Origin: Bog-473 sp963788585 | GTDB taxonomy: Bacteria > Actinomycetota > Acidimicrobiia > Acidimicrobiales > RAAP-2 | NCBI GenBank assembly: GCA_963788585.1 | Contig: CAWBHA010000006.1 | Coordinates: 372,001-436,000 of the forward strand | Length of the DNA: 64,000 bases | Direction: 5' to 3' | Shown: one piece after another, positions 60,132 to 64,000 of the stretch | How positions within the stretch are numbered: position 1 is the stretch's first letter | How the letters are laid out: each line of letters opens with the position of its first letter | The notes under the pieces: model-generated | The model's database searches: none | Seen by the model: only the letters and a program-made list of their open reading frames with translations | Told to the model about the DNA's origin: nothing | Made by a program: the position numbers and the translations under genes

Positions 60132-61913
60132 TCAGCTCGCCGGCGCGGACGCGTCGCCCGGCGGCCCGACGACGCGGATGCCGAGCTCGGCGAGGCTCGC
60201 CGCTGGCAGCGGCGTCGGTGCACCGGTAAGGGGGTCGATGCCGGACTGCGTCTTCGGATAGGCGATGACCTCGCGGATGTTCTCCTCCCCGGCGAGTACC
60301 GCCGCCAGGCGGTCGACCCCGAAGGCGAACCCCGCGTGCGGCGGCGCGCCGTAGCGGAACGCACCGAGCAGGAAGCCGAAGCGCGCCTCGGCCTCCGCCG
60401 GCTCGATCCCCAGGGCCCCGAACACCTGCTCCTGGATTTCGCGGCGATGGATACGCACACTGCCCGAGCCGAGCTCCCAGCCGTTGAGCACGAGGTCGTA
60501 CGCCTGCGAGCGCACGGTGAACGGATCGGTCGTCAGCCGCGCCATGTCCTCGGGGTACGGCATGGTGAAGGGGTGGTGCGCCGGTTGCGGTGTGCCGTCC
60601 GCGCCCGGCTCGAACATGGGGAAGTCGACGACCCAGACGTAGCGGTGCGGCCCCTCGGCGACCGGCGGCCCGGCGATGGCCGTGCGGAGCGTCCCGAGCA
60701 CCGTGCACACGGTCGTGTACGCGTCCGAGACGACCAGGACGAGGTCGCCCGGTTCCGCCATCGTCCGTTCCCGCAGACGGACCGTCTCCTCCTCCGACAG
60801 GTGGCGCGCCAATGGTCCCTCGAGTCCCGGGCCCGGTCCCGCCGCGCCGCTCTCGACCACGCGGAACCAGGCCAGCCCGGCCGCGCCCGCCTTCTTGGCC
60901 TGCGCGGTCAGCTCGTCGAGCCTCGAGCGCGGGAGGGCGGCGCCGTCCTGCACCACGATCGCCTTCGTGGCCGGCGACGAGAAGGCTTTGACCTCGGTCT
61001 GCTCGAAGACCGGCGTCAGGTCGACCAGCTCCATGCCGAAGCGGAGGTCCGGCTTGTCGGTGCCGAAACGGTCGCGCGCGTCGGCCCACGTCATGCGCTC
61101 GATCGGTGGGGGCCGCGCACCGGTGGCGGCCTCGGCCGCATCGAGCACGACCTCGGCGACGAACCCCATCACGTCGTCCTGGCTGGCGAAGGAACACTCC
61201 ATGTCGAGTTGCGTGAACTCGAACTGCCGGTCCGCCCGCAGGTCCTCGTCGCGCAGGCAGCGGGCGATCTGGTAGTAGCGGTCGAAGCCGCCGACCATGA
61301 GCAGCTGCTTGGCCAGCTGGGGGCTCTGCGGCAGCGCGTAGAACTTGCCGTGGTGCAGGCGCGCGGGGACCGAGAACTCGCGCGAGCCCTCCGGCGTGGG
61401 CGCCCACAAGAGCGGCGTCTCGATCTCCGCGAAGCCCTGCCGATCCATGGCGGCCCGGATGGCCGCGTTGACCCGCGCCCGCAGGCGCAGGTTGCGCTGC
61501 ATGCGCGGCCGGCGCAGGTCGACGTAGCGGTAGCGCAGGCGCACGGGCTCGTCCACCTCGGCGCGGTCGTCCACGAGGAACGGCGGTGGCTCCGCCTCGT
61601 TGAGCACCTCGACGATGCAGTCGCCGATCTCCACCTCGCCCGTCCCGAGGCCGGGGTTCACGGTCCCCTCGGGCCGTGCCCGCACGGTGCCGGTCACGGC
61701 GAGCACCCATTCGGAGCGCACGTCGATCGACCCGTCGACGACGCACTGGATCAGGCCGGAGTGGTCACGCAGATCGACGAAGGCCAGGTGCTCACCGTGC
61801 TCGCGCCGGTGCGCCACCCAGCCGCAGAGTCGGACGGTCGTCCCGACGTCGCCGGCCCGCAAGACGCCACACAGGTGCGTGCGCATGGCCGTCGGCTGGT
61901 TCTCGTCGGTCAC
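60132..61913 (-). CDS. aspS: Aspartyl-tRNA synthetase
   Basis: 593 residues, bacterial type. N-terminal anticodon-binding OB fold (VRLCGWVAHRREHGEHLAFVDLRDHSG), class II motif 1, motif 2 in RYYQIARCLRDEDLRADRQFEFTQLD, a GAD insertion domain, and motif 3 in GFAFGVDRLAAVL. GTG at 61913 overlaps the hisS stop as GTGA. Confidence 0.96.
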   Translation of the reverse strand: MTDENQPTAMRTHLCGVLRAGDVGTTVRLCGWVAHRREHGEHLAFVDLRDHSGLIQCVVDGSIDVRSEWVLAVTGTVRARPEGTVNPGLGTGEVEIGDCIVEVLNEAEPPPFLVDDRAEVDEPVRLRYRYVDLRRPRMQRNLRLRARVNAAIRAAMDRQGFAEIETPLLWAPTPEGSREFSVPARLHHGKFYALPQSPQLAKQLLMVGGFDRYYQIARCLRDEDLRADRQFEFTQLDMECSFASQDDVMGFVAEVVLDAAEAATGARPPPIERMTWADARDRFGTDKPDLRFGMELVDLTPVFEQTEVKAFSSPATKAIVVQDGAALPRSRLDELTAQAKKAGAAGLAWFRVVESGAAGPGPGLEGPLARHLSEEETVRLRERTMAEPGDLVLVVSDAYTTVCTVLGTLRTAIAGPPVAEGPHRYVWVVDFPMFEPGADGTPQPAHHPFTMPYPEDMARLTTDPFTVRSQAYDLVLNGWELGSGSVRIHRREIQEQVFGALGIEPAEAEARFGFLLGAFRYGAPPHAGFAFGVDRLAAVLAGEENIREVIAYPKTQSGIDPLTGAPTPLPAASLAELGIRVVGPPGDASAPAS

Positions 61914-63301
61914 GGCGTGCCCCTGTCGTCGATGTCCTCGTCGGCTGTCCGCGGCGGACGGAGGTGAGGGTGCAGGTGCCGGTCGAAGTCGTTGTCGGCG
62001 TCCTCGGCGAACGCGGCGTTGGCCAGGAAGCTCTTGAGCTCGTCCACGATGTCGGCCCGCGGCACGGTGCGCTGCTCGTCGTCGCTGCGCAGGGGTCGCA
62101 GGCCGATCGTGCCCTCCGCCACCTCCTGTGGCCCCACCACCAGTGCGACGAGGGCACCAGAACGGTCGGCCGATTTGATCTGCGACTTCATCGAGCGCCC
62201 GTCGAAGGCCCGGTCCGCGCGCAGACCGGCGCGGCGGAGCTCCGCCGTCAGGACGACCGCGGTCTCCCCGCCGGCGGTGTCGATGACGTAGGCGTGCAGC
62301 GGACACGCGTCCCGTGCGTCGGCCGTGCTGAAGACGCCTTCGGCGTCGCAGGCCAACAGGACCCGCTCGATGCCGATGCCGAACCCGATTCCCGGCGTCG
62401 GCTCACCGCCCAGGACCTCGACCAGCCCGTCGTAGCGACCCCCGCCCCCGATGCCGTTCTGGGCTGCGTCCAGGGACTCGGCGGCGAACTCGAAGGTGGT
62501 GCGCGTGTAGTAGTCGAAGCCTCGGACCAGCCGGTGGTCGATCGTGTAGGCGACGCCGAGCACGTCGAGACCCGCTCGCACGCGCGCGAAGTGCGCCGCA
62601 CAGGGGTCGCAGAGGTGGTCGAGGAAGCGGGGGGCGTCCTCGGTGGCCGCACGGCACTCGTCGGACTTGCAGTCGAGGACCCGCAACGGGTTCTCCAGAT
62701 GACGGACCCGGTGGGCGGGGCACAGCTGGTCGGCCCGCTCGGCCAGGAAGGCGGCGAGCAGCGCGACATAGCCGGGCCTGCAGACGCCGTCGCCCATGGA
62801 ATGGAGCTTGAGCGTGACGGCGCGCAACCCGAGGCGGGCGAAGAAGTCGTGGGCCAAGGAGATCACCTCGACGTCGAGGTCGGCGTCGGCCGGGCCCAGC
62901 GCCTCGACCCCCAGCTGGTGGTGCTGGCGGTAGCGGCCCTGCTGGGGGTTCTCGTGACGGAAGGAGGGTGCCCCGTACCACGCCTTCCACGGCGGCACCG
63001 GGTGGTGCTGGACGTAGGCGCGTGCGATCGGCGCGGTGCCTTCGGGCCGCAACGCCATCAGCTGGCCGTCGCGGTCCTCGAAGACGTACATCTCCTTGCC
63101 GACCACCTCGCTCGCCTCGCCGATGCCGCGCAGGAAGACGCCGGCGTGCTCGAGGACGGGGGTGATGGTCAGGCCATAGCCGGCCGCCTCCACCAGCGCG
63201 GCGAAGCTGGCTGCGGTCTCCTCCCAGCGGCGCGACTCGGGCCAGAGCACGTCGTGCATCCCCTTCGGGGTCCGCAGCGGCGCGGACGACCCCGCCGTCA
63301 T
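61910..63301 (-). CDS. hisS: Histidyl-tRNA synthetase
   Basis: 463 residues. PKGMHDVLWPE, motif 2 in FRHENPQQGRYRQHHQLGVEALG, the His-specific LVRGFDYYTRTTFEF and GGGRYDGL, and motif 3 in GFGIGIERVLLA are complete. The C-terminal anticodon domain has FDGRSMKSQIKSADRSGA. A tail of about 35 residues with several His residues follows the domain and is not usual. Confidence 0.96.
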   Translation of the reverse strand: MTAGSSAPLRTPKGMHDVLWPESRRWEETAASFAALVEAAGYGLTITPVLEHAGVFLRGIGEASEVVGKEMYVFEDRDGQLMALRPEGTAPIARAYVQHHPVPPWKAWYGAPSFRHENPQQGRYRQHHQLGVEALGPADADLDVEVISLAHDFFARLGLRAVTLKLHSMGDGVCRPGYVALLAAFLAERADQLCPAHRVRHLENPLRVLDCKSDECRAATEDAPRFLDHLCDPCAAHFARVRAGLDVLGVAYTIDHRLVRGFDYYTRTTFEFAAESLDAAQNGIGGGGRYDGLVEVLGGEPTPGIGFGIGIERVLLACDAEGVFSTADARDACPLHAYVIDTAGGETAVVLTAELRRAGLRADRAFDGRSMKSQIKSADRSGALVALVVGPQEVAEGTIGLRPLRSDDEQRTVPRADIVDELKSFLANAAFAEDADNDFDRHLHPHLRPPRTADEDIDDRGTP

Positions 63302-63325
63302 GCGGGCACCCTCATGGTCGGGCGG

Positions 63326-64000
63326 TCAGACTTTCTTGCCGGGGAGCTGACGGTAGGCGTCGAACACCCCGTCGAGGTGCTTGAGGGCGCTGATCAGTGA
63401 GTGCAGATGCGTCGGGTCGGCCAGCTCGACGTCGAAGGCCATCCGGCTGACCCGGTCCCGGGTCGTGGCCGTGCGGGCGGCGACGATGTTGAGGTGGTGC
63501 TCCGACACGACGCGGGACACGTCGGCCAGCAAGCGGGCGCGATCGAAGGCCTGCACCTCGATCGTGGCCACGAAGACGCCGTCGTTGCCCCGGTCCCACT
63601 CGACGTCGATCAGGCGCTCACGAGAACGGTCGGCCAGCGCCGTCGCGTTGGCGCAGTCGGCCCGGTGCACCGACACGCCGCGGCCCTGGGTCACGAAGCC
63701 GACGATCTGGTCGCCCGGCACGGGGGTGCAGCAGCGGGCGAGGTGGATCATGACGTCGTCGAGGCCCTCGACGTAGACGCCCGTGCCGGTGCGCCGATCC
63801 TGCCTCGGGCGGCTCGTGCCCGGGAGCACCGTGGTGGGCAGCTGTTCGTCGGCGTCGCCGCCCCCGCGCAGCGCCTTGGTCAGCCGCTGGACGATGGACT
63901 GTGCAGAGACCTGGTTCTCGCCGATGGTGGCGTAGAGCGCGTCGAGGTCGGCCAGGTTCATCTGCTCGGCCACCTGCTGCAGGGCCGACGAGCCCAGGAG
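63326..64000 (-). CDS. rel: (p)ppGpp synthetase/hydrolase, C-terminal part
   Basis: Only the last 224 residues or so are in the window; the gene continues past the right edge. The TGS-proximal linker ends in LDALYATIGENQVSAQSIVQRL, followed by the zinc-finger/conserved-cysteine region (LARCCTPVPGDQIVGFVTQGRGVSVHRADC) in outline and an ACT domain (VATIEVQAFDRARLLADVSRVVSEH). These are the regulatory domains of RelA/SpoT-type stringent response enzymes. Order rel-hisS is common in bacteria. Confidence 0.95.
   Translation of the reverse strand, partial: LLGSSALQQVAEQMNLADLDALYATIGENQVSAQSIVQRLTKALRGGGDADEQLPTTVLPGTSRPRQDRRTGTGVYVEGLDDVMIHLARCCTPVPGDQIVGFVTQGRGVSVHRADCANATALADRSRERLIDVEWDRGNDGVFVATIEVQAFDRARLLADVSRVVSEHHLNIVAARTATTRDRVSRMAFDVELADPTHLHSLISALKHLDGVFDAYRQLPGKKV

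Overview
The window reads as chromosomal DNA of a very GC-rich actinobacterium. Mycothiol synthase (mshD), a mycothiol-type maleylpyruvate isomerase fold protein, a DUF2510 protein, PIN/VapB-type genes, DUF151 nuclease and six 42-residue GYWLVA-type repeats together point to the Acidimicrobiia or a close relative; this placement is inference from gene content. No rRNA, tRNA, CRISPR array or complete transposase gene was seen.

Layout. 1-2857: two secreted Thr-rich proteins (a GH16-like hydrolase cut by the left edge, and an unknown). 3057-6504: type II fatty acid synthesis fabD-fabG-acpP-fabF, then an exported SGNH hydrolase (6564-7775). 7782-20761, minus strand: a compact his-trp supercluster hisD-C-B-H-A-F, a GroES-like gene, hisI-trpE-ygfZ, two small membrane proteins, a 70-residue protein, then trpC-F-B-A; most neighbours overlap by 4 bases. 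trpD, trpG, hisG and hisE are not here. 20906-24963: a 63-residue protein, a VapBC-like pair, nth, mshD, a VIT1-type transporter and a MaoC-like hydratase. 24972-26961: menaquinone genes menG (frameshifted end) and menF. 26944-29970, minus: polyprenol-phosphate mannose synthase gene followed by a two-component system. 30064-38373: AI-2E-type permease, YbhN-type membrane protein, LCMT-type methyltransferase, GT87 mannosyltransferase, ppk1 and a RodA/FtsW gene.

38408-48100 is the accessory part: a frameshifted ABM monooxygenase, a pentapeptide-repeat exported protein, a siderophore-interacting protein, a zinc-ribbon membrane protein, a DinB-fold enzyme, a class III cyclase with a CxxC/CxxC head, a methyltransferase, and a segment (45406-47115) bounded by inverted copies of AACTGACCCACT that carries a serine hydrolase. 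Base composition is visibly less GC-rich from about 41.6 to 47.9 kb. 48101-64000 returns to core genes: bifunctional nuclease-rodA, mscS, the alaS-ruvX-mltG-aroE operon, an exported S53 peptidase, and rel-hisS-aspS-rarA.

Two cross-cutting signals stand out. First, many genes have a TANNNT box 6-8 bases before the start codon with no Shine-Dalgarno, as in leaderless transcripts. Second, six probable single-base indels disrupt menG, an ABM gene, the S53 peptidase (three) and rarA; the essential nature of menG makes consensus error the first explanation to test. The most interesting protein-level oddities are TrpF with Asp in place of its catalytic Cys, and FabD with a C-terminal biotinyl/lipoyl-like barrel. 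I did not find a clear new defence or biosynthetic system; the inverted-repeat cassette is the best candidate for something undescribed.
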